From: Sporolactobacillus nakayamae
GTDB lineage: Bacteria > Bacillota > Bacilli > Bacillales > Sporolactobacillaceae
NCBI RefSeq assembly: GCF_900113325.1
Contig: NZ_FOOY01000008.1
Coordinates: 1-64,000 of the forward strand
Length of the DNA: 64,000 nt
Direction of reading: 5' to 3'
The notes under the pieces were generated by a model, which was not told the origin of the DNA, did not search any database, and was given only the letters and a program-made list of their open reading frames with translations. Below are positions 44,821 to 53,473 of the stretch, piece after piece (positions within the stretch are counted from its first letter, which is position 1; every line of letters starts with the position of its first letter). Position numbers and translations under genes: made by a program.

Positions 44821-46110
44821 TTAAAGACTGTTTGATTGACCGGATACTGTCAGCTTTCTCCGATCATACATCGAGAACATCACACCGTAACTAATCATAC
44901 CGAGAAAAGCAATTGTTCCGAGGATCACAAAAGTCCACGAATAGCCGAACCATACGGTCATCGGTATGGCGATCGGAGCAATGGTACGTCCAAGTGAAAA
45001 GCGCAAGCCTGACGCCGCAAAATACTGAGCGCGCAAATGTTTCGGGGCCAGCTTGGCGATGAAGCTGTCTTGAACGCCAACGGTCATCAGCTCCGCCCAA
45101 GAAAAGAGCACAATGCCAAAAAGCAAAAGCCAGATGTTCCGCGTCGATCCCATCAGAATCATGGCAATTCCATAGCAAAAAGAAGACCCCATAAACACAT
45201 TGCCCTCACGAAATTTCGTCATCCATTTGGTCACGATAACCGTCAGAAGCGCCACGCAAAGCCCGTTCATCGACACCATAACACTGAACAAGTTTCTTCC
45301 GGTGATTTCCACCTGCCAATTGCCAAACGATAACAGCGTCTGAAGCGGCACCTTATTCGTCGTGTACACCGCGATCAGCATATCAAGCTGCATAAATGTC
45401 TGAGCGACCAGCACACCGGCCAATATGTAAAGCAGAAAAATGTGATCCGTGAAAATGACTCGATAATCACTCAACTGATCAATCAAATGGTTCATCCAGT
45501 TGGGCTTTTCCTCTTGATGAGTCTCCCGCACTGCTTGCGGCGCTGTCTCATGAATCCAGTGCTGCAGTGCCCAAATCAAGCCGGCACTCACAGCGGTGCA
45601 GATCACCAAAAATAAAAAACGCTCATTGAAAAAGAAGATTGCGCCTAGTAGCGGTCCAATAACAACCGTTACGTTAATTGACGTATAAAATACTGCGAAC
45701 ACGCTTGCCCGATGCTGCTCAGGAACGACATCGGCGATCATTGCGCTGCTCGCCGGCCAGTACAGTTGACCGAACAAGCCAAGCCAAGAAAAGCTGATAA
45801 ACGTCAGCCATGGCGAGACAAGCCAAGGTGAATTTGCGAAGGCAAAAAATGCGAAACATACCGTCTGGCCAATTGCAGAAAAAACCATCATTCGTTTCCG
45901 ACCAAAATGATCGGCGCAATAGCCGCCGAAAAGTCCGATCACAACACCTAGAACTTGTGAAAGAACCAGCAGCATTCCGGCCATTTCCTGACCGAAATGT
46001 TCCGAAAAATAGATTGCCATAAACGGAAAATACATCCAAAAAAGAACATTGAATAATCCTTCACCAATAAGCCGAACTTTTAAATTTATATCCCAGTCAC
46101 GCCACTTCAT
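44821..46110 (-). CDS. MFS efflux transporter behind an attenuator-like leader
   Basis: A 429-residue, 12-helix major facilitator of the drug:H+ antiporter type. Helix 1 is followed by GLFGGYCADHFGRKRMMVFSAIGQ (MFS motif A), then SSAMIADVVPEQHRASVFAVFYTSINV (charge-containing motif in helix 4), and a second motif in AKLAPKHLRAQYFAASGLRFSLGRTIAP. Substrate unknown; B. subtilis has similar pumps of unclear function. ATG 46110 (MKWRDWDIN) follows AAGGTGG by eight bases. A short ORF and a terminator-like hairpin stand in its leader, suggesting that expression depends on a translation signal. Confidence 0.87.
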   Translation of the reverse strand: MKWRDWDINLKVRLIGEGLFNVLFWMYFPFMAIYFSEHFGQEMAGMLLVLSQVLGVVIGLFGGYCADHFGRKRMMVFSAIGQTVCFAFFAFANSPWLVSPWLTFISFSWLGLFGQLYWPASSAMIADVVPEQHRASVFAVFYTSINVTVVIGPLLGAIFFFNERFLFLVICTAVSAGLIWALQHWIHETAPQAVRETHQEEKPNWMNHLIDQLSDYRVIFTDHIFLLYILAGVLVAQTFMQLDMLIAVYTTNKVPLQTLLSFGNWQVEITGRNLFSVMVSMNGLCVALLTVIVTKWMTKFREGNVFMGSSFCYGIAMILMGSTRNIWLLLFGIVLFSWAELMTVGVQDSFIAKLAPKHLRAQYFAASGLRFSLGRTIAPIAIPMTVWFGYSWTFVILGTIAFLGMISYGVMFSMYDRRKLTVSGQSNSL

Positions 46111-46136
46111 TAAAACTACCACCTTCTCGCCAAACT

Positions 46137-46190
46137 AAAAAAGAGTCCGCACTCGGCAGTCGTACACCGAGCAACAGACTCTTTCCATTC
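46137..46190 (-). promoter_or_regulatory. Attenuator-like hairpin in the MFS gene leader
   Basis: On the minus strand AAAGAGTC pairs with GACTCTTT (46140-46147 with 46177-46184), with an inner CTCGG/CCGAG stem, and six T's follow (46137-46142). The hairpin ends only about 12 bases before the AAGGTGG ribosome binding site of the MFS gene, leaving no room for another promoter. The upstream segment GACTTTAGAATGG can pair with the 5' arm as an alternative, antiterminating structure. Confidence 0.6.
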
Positions 46191-46208
46191 TAAAGTCCTG
46201 AGGCACAG

Positions 46209-46319
46209 CTACGCTTTTCTCTGACCTTTCATCCGATTTCGTGGCAAAACAAATGTCGCTGCTAAAGCATTCAACTTTTCATTTACCGAGAAAATCGTTT
46301 TGTGATTACGCGCAGTCAT
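46209..46319 (-). CDS. Putative 36-residue leader peptide
   Basis: The ATG at 46319 follows GAGGG by seven bases and opens a 36-codon frame. The product begins MTARNHKTIFSV, has a small hydrophobic middle (LNALAATFVL) and a basic end (PRNRMKGQRKA). The stop lies about 25 bases before the attenuator-like hairpin. I know no family for it. Position and ribosome binding site suggest a regulatory leader, but it could be a small protein in its own right. Confidence 0.5.
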   Translation of the reverse strand: MTARNHKTIFSVNEKLNALAATFVLPRNRMKGQRKA

Positions 46320-46622
46320 GGTTCAACCCTCATTTTTCATTATATAAACTAATTATTTTCTACCCAGTTCATTAAGCTTCATCTGTGACAGCCTTTGCAT
46401 TATACGTTATATTTTGCCGTTTGACAAACAACAGGATGCTAATTAAAAACTGGGCAAAAAGCGCCCGGTCCTTTACCATCACTCCAAATGCGGCATTAAG
46501 CATCAGCCTTGTGCTGACACCCCAGTTACTCGCTTGCCGCAGGCGTCTCGCGCTTTCGTGTCTGGTTTACACTTTTGCTTCGTCAAAAATCATATATCTT
46601 CTTATTTTTTGAAAAATACCGT
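46320..46622. other. Intergenic region with a partial repeat
   Basis: The hairpin GGGC-N7-GCCC at 46452-46466 with a following AGTTTTTAA on the minus strand matches the terminator-like end of the dispersed repeats at 29256 and 53113, but the four palindromes are absent. It may terminate the dehydrogenase transcript. The rest, including a segment with CTCGCTTGCCGCAGGCG resembling one near 59230, holds no supported gene. Confidence 0.5.
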
Positions 46623-47615
46623 CTAATAGCCGAGTTCTTTATTCACCAAATTAAGTAGGGGGCGTCCCTCCACGTAACGGTGAAGATTCTCAATAAAGAG
46701 ATCCATGTAGCGCCGAGACGTATGCGCCGAATAGTAGGCACGATGAGGCGTCACAATCACACGATCCATCGTCCAGAATGGATGAGCAGTCGGCAGCGGC
46801 TCTGCCTCAAACACGTCAAGTGCCGCGCCGGTGATCCGGCCGTCTTTTAAGCACTTCTCCAAATCCGATTCAACGATCAGATTACCGCGGCCGATATTGA
46901 CAAGATAGCTGCCCATTTTCATCATGCTCAGCCTTTTCTTGTCAAAGGTATGTACGGTTTCCTTTGTCGAAGGCAGTGCCAGAATGGTAAAATCCGACTG
47001 AGCCAGTACTTCATCTATATGTTCCATGCCAACAATCTGATCTGCCGGTTCCTGATCCCCATGCCTTTTCTTGGGATTTCGCCGGCAACCAATTACTGTC
47101 ATGCCGAACGCTTTGCACCGGCGAGCAATCTCATAACCGATCTCGCCATAGCCGATAATGCCTACCGTCTTCCCCGCAAGGTCATCGACAGGTGCTTCGT
47201 CCCACTCGCCAGCAATTTGTTTGCGGACAAAATGCGGTAGTTTTTTCGCAAGACCTGTAATCATCGCCAGCACGTGCTCGGCAATTGGAACGGAGGTGCA
47301 GCCTTTTGTATTGGTAATCTGTAACCCATGGTTAACAACTTCTTGGCGCAGCATCATGTCGACGCCGACACTGGTCGATTGTACCCATTTAAGGTTTGTC
47401 GCTTTAGGTAGGATTTTCAGATCATCACGATACCCCGCTGTCAGCATCACATCACATTCAGCGAGTGCGCCAAGCGGCTCAGGCTCAGGCGTTCCGTATG
47501 GCCATGGATCATAGACAATCTTCTGGCTCACATTCACGAGCTCGTGAAGATAGTCATTTGGCAGTACATCCCGAATGTAGATAATCGGCTGCTTTCGCTT
47601 TGTATCGAATTTCAT
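46623..47615 (-). CDS. D-isomer-specific 2-hydroxyacid dehydrogenase
   Basis: A 330-residue NAD(P)-dependent dehydrogenase. The nucleotide-binding motif is VGIIGYGEIGYEIARRCKAFGM. The catalytic trio is complete: Arg in LVNIGRGNLIVE, Glu in ALDVFEAEPLP and His in VIVTPHRAYYS. The N-terminal substrate domain contains VQSTSVGVDMML. Natural substrate unknown; glyoxylate, hydroxypyruvate or branched 2-ketoacids are possible, and it does not look like the vancomycin-type or fermentative D-lactate dehydrogenase. A strong GGAGGAG lies before the ATG. Confidence 0.88.
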   Translation of the reverse strand: MKFDTKRKQPIIYIRDVLPNDYLHELVNVSQKIVYDPWPYGTPEPEPLGALAECDVMLTAGYRDDLKILPKATNLKWVQSTSVGVDMMLRQEVVNHGLQITNTKGCTSVPIAEHVLAMITGLAKKLPHFVRKQIAGEWDEAPVDDLAGKTVGIIGYGEIGYEIARRCKAFGMTVIGCRRNPKKRHGDQEPADQIVGMEHIDEVLAQSDFTILALPSTKETVHTFDKKRLSMMKMGSYLVNIGRGNLIVESDLEKCLKDGRITGAALDVFEAEPLPTAHPFWTMDRVIVTPHRAYYSAHTSRRYMDLFIENLHRYVEGRPLLNLVNKELGY

Positions 47616-47695
47616 TAATACCGTCTCCTCCTTCTTCAGAGCCCTCTGAAACTATGTTTTTTGAATCTATTTTGTCTTCGTTTTATATAGGTCAC

Positions 47696-48877
47696 TTATC
47701 TTGCCGCGTACTCATTCACATGAGGATGATCTGTCCGCTTTTTTTCACGGAAAACGAATACCGCAAGCGTTATCAAAACAAGGGCGGTCGCCCCCCAAAA
47801 AGGTGCAGAATCCTGGTAGAAAAACAACCAGCCGGCGAGTAGTGGTCCAATGCTTCGTCCCAAACTATCCATTGCCTGCTGCAGACTCATCACCATCCCC
47901 TGCCCGACAGTATCTTGTTTGGACAGGAGCGAAACCAGCGTTGGCTGAACCAATGCGTTGCCGATTCCGATCAGCGCGCAGCCAATAAAAATCATCCACA
48001 CCGATTGCGAAAATGCGATGCATGCGTACCCACCCGCATTAATGAGCGATCCGAGTTTTGCGATACGCAGTTCACCGAGCTTCCTGTAGATTGTGCTCAT
48101 GACAAATACTTGCAGAATAACGGTGGCCAAGGATTCCGTGCTGAACGCAAGACCTGTCTGACTCGCGTTCGTGCTAAAGCGTTCAATCATAAAATAGCCG
48201 AGCATCGAGAAGAAGCCGGATGCAGCAACAGCAATGCCAAAGGTCATCAGAAACAGTTCCCAGCAGCCAGGCTGAATTAGGATGCCAATGGATTTCACAA
48301 ATGACGGGTTATCTTTTCGAGCCGCTTTTCGCTTTGATTCTTTGAGAAAGATGATTGCGAATGGAATCGTGATAAAACTGAGAAGCGATGCCACGATAAA
48401 CGGCATGTTGATTCCAAAAGGTGACAACGCGCTTCCGACGACTGGACCGCAAAGAAAGCCGAGCGTATTGGCCGCTGCCATTTTCGCAATCACCGGCCCG
48501 CGCTGCTTCTTGTCATACACATCGCTAATCATCGCGTAAACCGCCGGCATGGTTCCTGTAGAAACCATCGCCCCGATGATTCGGATCAAGAGCAATTGAG
48601 CGTAGCTTTGGGCGAAGATCATCAGAAGAAAAGCGATGCCAAAACCAAACAGCCCGAAAACAAGTATCGGCTTGCGACCGATTCGGTCGATCAATCGTCC
48701 CCAAAACGGAACAGTTACAAACTGGGAAAACGCCCATCCGGTAATCAGCGACCCCATCTGAAACGAATTAAGTCCAAGATGGGCAGCTAGATAAGGCAGA
48801 GCTGGAAAAACGATGCCGTAGCCCGTCATCGAAAGAAACATAATAAAAGCCAATAAATAAAACGAACGTTTTGCCAT
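47696..48877 (-). CDS. MFS multidrug efflux transporter
   Basis: A 393-residue, 12-helix drug:H+ antiporter. Motif A is WGRLIDRIGRKPILVFGL after helix 2; helix 4 has the arginine of RIIGAMVSTGTMPAVYAMISDVYDKKQRG; helix 5 carries the motif C-like GFLCGPVVGSALSPFG. These features mark the 12-TMS DHA1 group of tetracycline/quinolone-type pumps. The substrate cannot be deduced. It is followed by the dehydrogenase gene 80 bases on; they may be co-transcribed. Confidence 0.87.
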   Translation of the reverse strand: MAKRSFYLLAFIMFLSMTGYGIVFPALPYLAAHLGLNSFQMGSLITGWAFSQFVTVPFWGRLIDRIGRKPILVFGLFGFGIAFLLMIFAQSYAQLLLIRIIGAMVSTGTMPAVYAMISDVYDKKQRGPVIAKMAAANTLGFLCGPVVGSALSPFGINMPFIVASLLSFITIPFAIIFLKESKRKAARKDNPSFVKSIGILIQPGCWELFLMTFGIAVAASGFFSMLGYFMIERFSTNASQTGLAFSTESLATVILQVFVMSTIYRKLGELRIAKLGSLINAGGYACIAFSQSVWMIFIGCALIGIGNALVQPTLVSLLSKQDTVGQGMVMSLQQAMDSLGRSIGPLLAGWLFFYQDSAPFWGATALVLITLAVFVFREKKRTDHPHVNEYAAR

Positions 48878-49050
48878 TGATACTCATCCTGCCCCACCTA
48901 TGATGTCTTTGCGTGAAAAAACAGCCATTCATTCTGATAACGAACAGCTGCTTTGTTGCCAACTTTCTAATTTTACGATAATTATATGAAAAGGTCACTG
49001 AATTTCAGACAACTCAGGCCGCCTTTTTCCCGTTTTTCAAGATAATTAAA

Positions 49051-49911
49051 TTAAGCTTGAGTATCAGAAATAAATCGCTCAACTTCACCGTTGAATGCGT
49101 CGAGCAGTCGCTTTGAAATCGGTCCGGGCACGCCGTTGCCAATCAATTGCTCGTCAATCTGAATAACCGGGGCAACACGCTCACCGGTACTGGTAAGGAA
49201 TACCTCATCAGCGTGCAGCAATTCATCCGTTGTGTAGGTTCGCTCCTCAACCGGGATACCGAGCCGTTCAGCAAGCTGAAGCACAAAGATTCGCGTAATT
49301 CCGTTCAGGATAAAATGATCGGCAGGATGGGTAATCAAGATACCGTCCTTCACCATGAATGCGTTGCAGGTAGTGCCTTCGGTCACCACACCGTCACGGT
49401 GCAGAATCGCATCCGCAGAGCCTTTCTCGAACGCTTCCTGATTTGCCAGCACATTGCCGAGCAGGTTCAGCGTCTTGATGTCACAGCGAAGCCAGCGAAT
49501 ATCATCAAGCAGACTCACTTTGATTCCGTCCGGATACAAGTCTTCGTCCTTCGTCGTCGCCTCGATACTGCCGGTAAGCACGCAGTCGATCTTTTCCAGT
49601 GGGAAACGATGTTTTCTGGCGATCGCGCCACGTGTAATTTGGAAATAAATATAACCGTAATCCATCTGATTATCGCGAATCAATTTGTCCAAGTTTTCCA
49701 CAAGGTGGTCCGTATCATATGGAAGTGAAAGCCGGAGTTCACGCGCGCTCCGTTCGAGCCGTTTCATATGGAGGTCAAGTAGAAACATTTTTCCGTTATA
49801 AACTCGGAGTGCCTCATAAATCCCGTCTCCGAATTGATAACCGCGATCTTCCATGTCGACTTTGCCTTGCTCCCTCGCCAGAAACGAGTCGTTGTATAAA
49901 ATGGTGTTCAT
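49051..49911 (-). CDS. dat: D-amino acid aminotransferase
   Basis: Dat makes D-glutamate or D-alanine by transamination of 2-oxoacids, supplying peptidoglycan precursors. The 286-residue fold-type IV PLP enzyme begins TILYNDSFLAREQGKVDMEDRGYQFGDGIYEALRVYNG, typical of Bacillus Dat. The PLP lysine lies in CDIKTLNLLGNVLA and the D-amino acid signature in GVVTEGTTCNAFMVKDG. ATG 49911 (MNTILYND) follows GGGG by about nine bases; the frame is open ten codons further. It is a single gene. Confidence 0.93.
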   Translation of the reverse strand: MNTILYNDSFLAREQGKVDMEDRGYQFGDGIYEALRVYNGKMFLLDLHMKRLERSARELRLSLPYDTDHLVENLDKLIRDNQMDYGYIYFQITRGAIARKHRFPLEKIDCVLTGSIEATTKDEDLYPDGIKVSLLDDIRWLRCDIKTLNLLGNVLANQEAFEKGSADAILHRDGVVTEGTTCNAFMVKDGILITHPADHFILNGITRIFVLQLAERLGIPVEERTYTTDELLHADEVFLTSTGERVAPVIQIDEQLIGNGVPGPISKRLLDAFNGEVERFISDTQA

Positions 49912-50197
49912 TATGCTGTTCCCCTCTCCGCTACTGTTCATTTCATCAATGCTGCGTTTCCGGATTACGACCGCCGATTCGAGTTCATCAGGCTGCGGAC
50001 CCGTTCCGTTCTTAATTCATCTATTATACCTTGCCGATTGAACTTGCCTCAACCACTTTTTTTCTCAATTTTACGTAAAAAAGCAAAGACACAAGTGCAT
50101 CTCCGCTTAAGGGATAAGTCAATTCTGATTTTTCTTAAAGCCGATATTTTGGAAGTTGTATCAAAGACAACTTTTCGTCTTGTGTAAACGTTGATGC

Positions 50198-51259
50198 TTA
50201 AGCAAGAATATCCTTCAGAATCGGATCGTCATGCAGGATCTGGTGAGCCAATTCACGATAGTTAGCGACATGGAGGAATGTATAGCGCATCGGTTTCATT
50301 TCCGGCGCTCGGTCAATGGCCATATCGAAATCAGCCATCGTCATGCCAACCGTCTTGGCAAATGTGAAAAATCCGGTATCCTGGAGTACCTTCGTGATAC
50401 GTTCATAGCGATGGTTCTGTACCTTGCTCATCAAATACGAGGCAACGCCAACTTGAATACCGTGCAGCTGCGGCTTCGATGAGAACGTATCAAGCGCATG
50501 AGAAATCAGATGCTCGCTGCCACTGGTCGGCGCGCTGTTACCCGCGATTTCCATTGAAATTCCCGCCATTGTCAGTGAATCTACGAGTTCTTTAAGGAAA
50601 AGATCATCGCGAATTGTACCGAAGTCGGTGCGGACGAAACTGTTGACTGCCTTTTTTGAAAGCATCAGAGCGCAGTCATCTACCCGTGTGTGTCCGTTCT
50701 GTTCTTCAAAGATCCAATCCTCGGCTGCCGTGATCTTCGAGACAAGGTCGCCGACACCTGAATAGATAAAGCATTCCGGCGCGTTTTTGACAACATCAAT
50801 ATCAATCAAGATTCCGTATGGCATTTTTGCGTGTACGGAAATGCGGCGTCCGTGTATCGTGAGTGAGGTATTGGAACTGGAAAATCCATCGTTCGATGTT
50901 GAAGTCGGCACACTGATAAACGGCCATTTACGCAGCAGTGCCGTATACTTGGCTGCGTCTAATGCCTTACCGCCTCCGATGCCGATCACCGCCTCCGTCT
51001 GGAAAGGGAGTTGAAAGGCGTGATCGACGACACTGTCAATATCAATGTCGCTGACCTCTTTCGTTTCTAGGATGTCAATCCCCGCTTCTTTCATAGAAGC
51101 AAACACTTTTTCTCCAAGCATATCTGTTAAACCCATGCCGAAAAAAATAACGACCTTTTTAAATTGATGGCGACCAAGCAGCCGTCCGATTTCTGCTAAA
51201 TTCCCTTTTCGTACATCGAGTAATGAAGGAACAACAATCTGGTGATTATCGGCTCCCAT
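50198..51259 (-). CDS. sn-Glycerol-1-phosphate dehydrogenase family protein
   Basis: A 353-residue metal-dependent dehydrogenase of the AraM/EgsA group, which reduces dihydroxyacetone phosphate to sn-glycerol 1-phosphate. The NAD-binding motif is AVIGIGGGKALDAAKYTA; substrate and metal regions are SVPTSTSNDGFSS, SGVGDLVSKITAAEDW, SGSEHLISHALD and LHGIQVGVA. The ATG at 51259 follows AGGAGG by nine bases and lies 14 bases inside the end of the HAD gene, so the two are translationally coupled. No heptaprenylglyceryl phosphate synthase gene (pcrB) is adjacent. Confidence 0.85.
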   Translation of the reverse strand: MGADNHQIVVPSLLDVRKGNLAEIGRLLGRHQFKKVVIFFGMGLTDMLGEKVFASMKEAGIDILETKEVSDIDIDSVVDHAFQLPFQTEAVIGIGGGKALDAAKYTALLRKWPFISVPTSTSNDGFSSSNTSLTIHGRRISVHAKMPYGILIDIDVVKNAPECFIYSGVGDLVSKITAAEDWIFEEQNGHTRVDDCALMLSKKAVNSFVRTDFGTIRDDLFLKELVDSLTMAGISMEIAGNSAPTSGSEHLISHALDTFSSKPQLHGIQVGVASYLMSKVQNHRYERITKVLQDTGFFTFAKTVGMTMADFDMAIDRAPEMKPMRYTFLHVANYRELAHQILHDDPILKDILA

Positions 51260-51917
51260 TGATGATGGCCTCCTCATGTGCGGCAAGATAGTTCGCTACA
51301 TCTTTAAAATTAGTGATCGCGACATACGACTTGTTTTCTTGATCAAGCAGTGGCTGAAGCTTCCCTTTGGCAAAAATAGTGTCTGCCAGCATTGCCGCTT
51401 TCAAGTCAGGCAAGCTGTCTCCCGCGAAAAATACTGTATCATAATCCTTCATTAAGTCTTTCGCAAGCTTCTGTTTATCAATCCCATACAGTTCCGAGTA
51501 ATAGGTGCCGTTCGGGTCCGGTTTCAACTGAATACCTCTGTTCTCATAGACTCCGGGATTGGAATAAATTTTCACATCTGTTATACCCTGTTTTTCGAAA
51601 ATATGCTTAATGTAGTAATCTGTACCAGCGCTAATCACTACAAATTCTCCACCCATATTTTTGACTTGTTCGATTACACGTTTCGCGTCAGGATCAAAAG
51701 GAACGGCGTCAATGTCCTCATCGATTTGAGCTTGATCGCGATCTATTGAACTGAACAGACGGCTTAAATAATCGATATCAGTCATGACTTTCTTATCCCA
51801 GTCATCATAGAGTTTTTCGCGTTGATCGGCGAAATGGCGGTCAATAATGACATGGAAGAAATCTTTATCGGATAATGTTCCGTCAAAGTCGGAAAGAAAG
51901 AGGAATGATTTTGTCAT
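51246..51917 (-). CDS. HAD-family phosphatase (MtnX-like)
   Basis: A 223-residue haloacid dehalogenase-fold phosphatase. Motif I is FLSDFDGTLSDKD (nucleophile and acid/base Asp), motif II the serine in VVISAGTDYYI, the motif III lysine probably lies in DKQKLAKDL and motif IV is FFAGDSLPDLKAA. It resembles MtnX of the methionine salvage pathway, but no other mtn gene is near, and its coupling to a glycerol-1-phosphate dehydrogenase suggests another substrate, perhaps a glycerol phosphate. AAGGAG precedes the ATG by nine bases. Confidence 0.82.
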   Translation of the reverse strand: MTKSFLFLSDFDGTLSDKDFFHVIIDRHFADQREKLYDDWDKKVMTDIDYLSRLFSSIDRDQAQIDEDIDAVPFDPDAKRVIEQVKNMGGEFVVISAGTDYYIKHIFEKQGITDVKIYSNPGVYENRGIQLKPDPNGTYYSELYGIDKQKLAKDLMKDYDTVFFAGDSLPDLKAAMLADTIFAKGKLQPLLDQENKSYVAITNFKDVANYLAAHEEAIINGSR

Positions 51918-52126
51918 ATAATAATGCTCCTTTATCTCTTCTGTTATATTACAGATTCAGTATAACAGATAAGTAATCGTTTTGAATTTTATGGAAACGC
52001 AACCAATGTGTCAAAGTGATGAAGATCGAAAATGATTTTCTTTTGGTCCCAAACAATCCGCGTAAATGCGTTAATTAGTATGCCTTATTCTTTGTGTTTT
52101 CATTTTGAATTTCAACACACATGCAA

Positions 52127-52163
52127 CGAAAAAAACCGATGATCCGTGAATCTTGATCATCGG
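52127..52163 (-). terminator. Terminator of comK
   Basis: CCGATGATC pairs perfectly with GATCATCGG and is followed on the minus strand by seven T's. Confidence 0.85.
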
Positions 52164-52192
52164 GAGAAACTATTTGAAAGCTTATCTAGTTG

Positions 52193-52774
52193 TCACTCAT
52201 CAGTGACAAGGTCATCACCATCGATATCAACATAATAAGTACCGTTCTCTTTCAGAATGATCGATTGCGGTTTATTCTCTTCTTTCGATTCCGTGACGGT
52301 TTTGTTTGACGCGATCCGTTCATGAAGCTCCCTACTGTACTGCATTGCGCGAAGCATACGACCGCTGAATGGTCCGGAGTTCATCGGAAGCTTAATCTCA
52401 TTGTCCTGCGATAGCAATACGGAAAGACAGCCTTTTTCTTCGCTATCGACCCAATTGTGAACATGCATGAATGCCAGCCAAGCACAATAATCAGATCGTT
52501 CGGTCATAGATGAGATAAAGATGATTCCCAATTCTCCGCAGACACAAATCGGCGGCATACTCTTATAGCCCATATCCATGGCGACTTTCTTTCTCCCGCG
52601 ATAAGTGGAACCATAATAGCCGCATGAATCCTCAACAATCCTTTTCGGCATTAGTGTCACACAGCACTTAGCGTTTTCTTCGATGACCAACGTGCCTAGA
52701 CTTCCATCAACGAAACTACAAGGAAGTAACGCCATTGTCTCCGGACGAATGATATACTGTTGTAAAATTTCCAT
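52193..52774 (-). CDS. comK: Competence transcription factor ComK homologue
   Basis: ComK activates the DNA uptake genes in Bacillus. The 193-residue protein matches the ComK core: IVEDSCGYYGSTYRGRKKVA (B. subtilis has SCRFFGSSYAGRK), MPPICVCGELGIIFIS, and CAWLAFMHVHNW (CGWISHVHV). The C-terminus differs: the FMLYPK motif used by MecA and the terminal FILRELGERY of B. subtilis are absent, and an acidic tail (DIDGDDLVTDE) is present. ATG 52774 (MEILQQYIIRP) follows AGGAG at about ten bases. It is a single gene with its own terminator. I found no clear AAAA-N5-TTTT ComK box pair upstream. Confidence 0.85.
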   Translation of the reverse strand: MEILQQYIIRPETMALLPCSFVDGSLGTLVIEENAKCCVTLMPKRIVEDSCGYYGSTYRGRKKVAMDMGYKSMPPICVCGELGIIFISSMTERSDYCAWLAFMHVHNWVDSEEKGCLSVLLSQDNEIKLPMNSGPFSGRMLRAMQYSRELHERIASNKTVTESKEENKPQSIILKENGTYYVDIDGDDLVTDE

Positions 52775-52860
52775 AAACATGCTCCTATTCTCATTTAGCA
52801 TTTTTTGGGTATAACCTTCACAAAGACACGGCGTGTGGACTCTCATATGAGTTTGGAATT

Positions 52861-52892
52861 AACCGCTCCAGAGGAAAGGAAATTCAGCGGTT
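52861..52892. repeat. Inverted repeat upstream of comK
   Basis: AACCGCT (52861-52867) and AGCGGTT (52886-52892) form a 7-bp stem about 90 bases before the comK start. No T-run follows. It could be an operator or a leader stem. Confidence 0.4.
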
Positions 52893-53112
52893 ATTAAATT
52901 AGGAGAAAATACAGGTATTTCGTGCTCTGTATTTATACCTAAAATTATATATGGATAAACAGTAACTAATCAAGTGTTTATTAACATTATTTTCTGAAAA
53001 AAAAGATCAATTTCACAAATTGTTCAAATACCAACTACATTCTGCTTTTTATAAGATTGTACACAAAATTCCGTTCATCCCTACATATGCGCTAAAAATT
53101 GCACACAGAAAA

Positions 53113-53366
53113 ACCAGGCAAAGAACGCCCGGAATAGAATAAGCGGAGATTTTCCGGTTATATGCATCCTGACGCTTGTTTCACCGGTAAATAAGGGTAA
53201 TTTTTCCGGTTATGCAAAGAAAAATCCTCTATTTTCACGTTTTTCGATTCGATAAGCGGAATTTCTCCGTCTATTTAAGCTTTTTTTCATTTTTTTCTAG
53301 ATAAGGGTAATTTTTCCGTCTATTTATCAGATTGGCGCTTACCTGATCGCCCAATCGAATCTTATG
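53113..53366. repeat. Dispersed palindromic repeat element, copy B
   Basis: Four palindromes of the ATAAGCGGA/TTTTTCCGCTTAT type lie at 53139-53161, 53191-53213, 53252-53274 and 53301-53323, with spacings 52, 61 and 49, almost the same as copy A at 29256-29526. The left end is a minus-strand terminator-like hairpin CCAGGC/GCCCGG with T's. Several palindrome arms are mutated relative to copy A (GGGTAA for GCGGAA; TCTAT for GCTTAT). No coding frame is present. Confidence 0.85.
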
Positions 53367-53426
53367 ACCTTATCGTCGCACCGGCAAGGCAAAACGCTAT
53401 ACTTTTTTTACTTGGAACAACAAAAA

Positions 53427-53451
53427 CACCGGCATCTAAAGGATACCGGTG
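53427..53451 (-). terminator. Terminator of the EIIC-like gene
   Basis: CACCGG-ATC pairs with GAT-CCGGTG around a short loop, followed on the minus strand by TTTTT. Confidence 0.8.
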
Positions 53452-53473
53452 CTTCTTTGATTTATTTATAGGA

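Noticed and set aside
52847-53112. Possible ComK boxes (AAAA-N5-TTTT) upstream of comK for autoregulation
   Set aside because: The region is AT-rich, but I found no pair of boxes with the right spacing.
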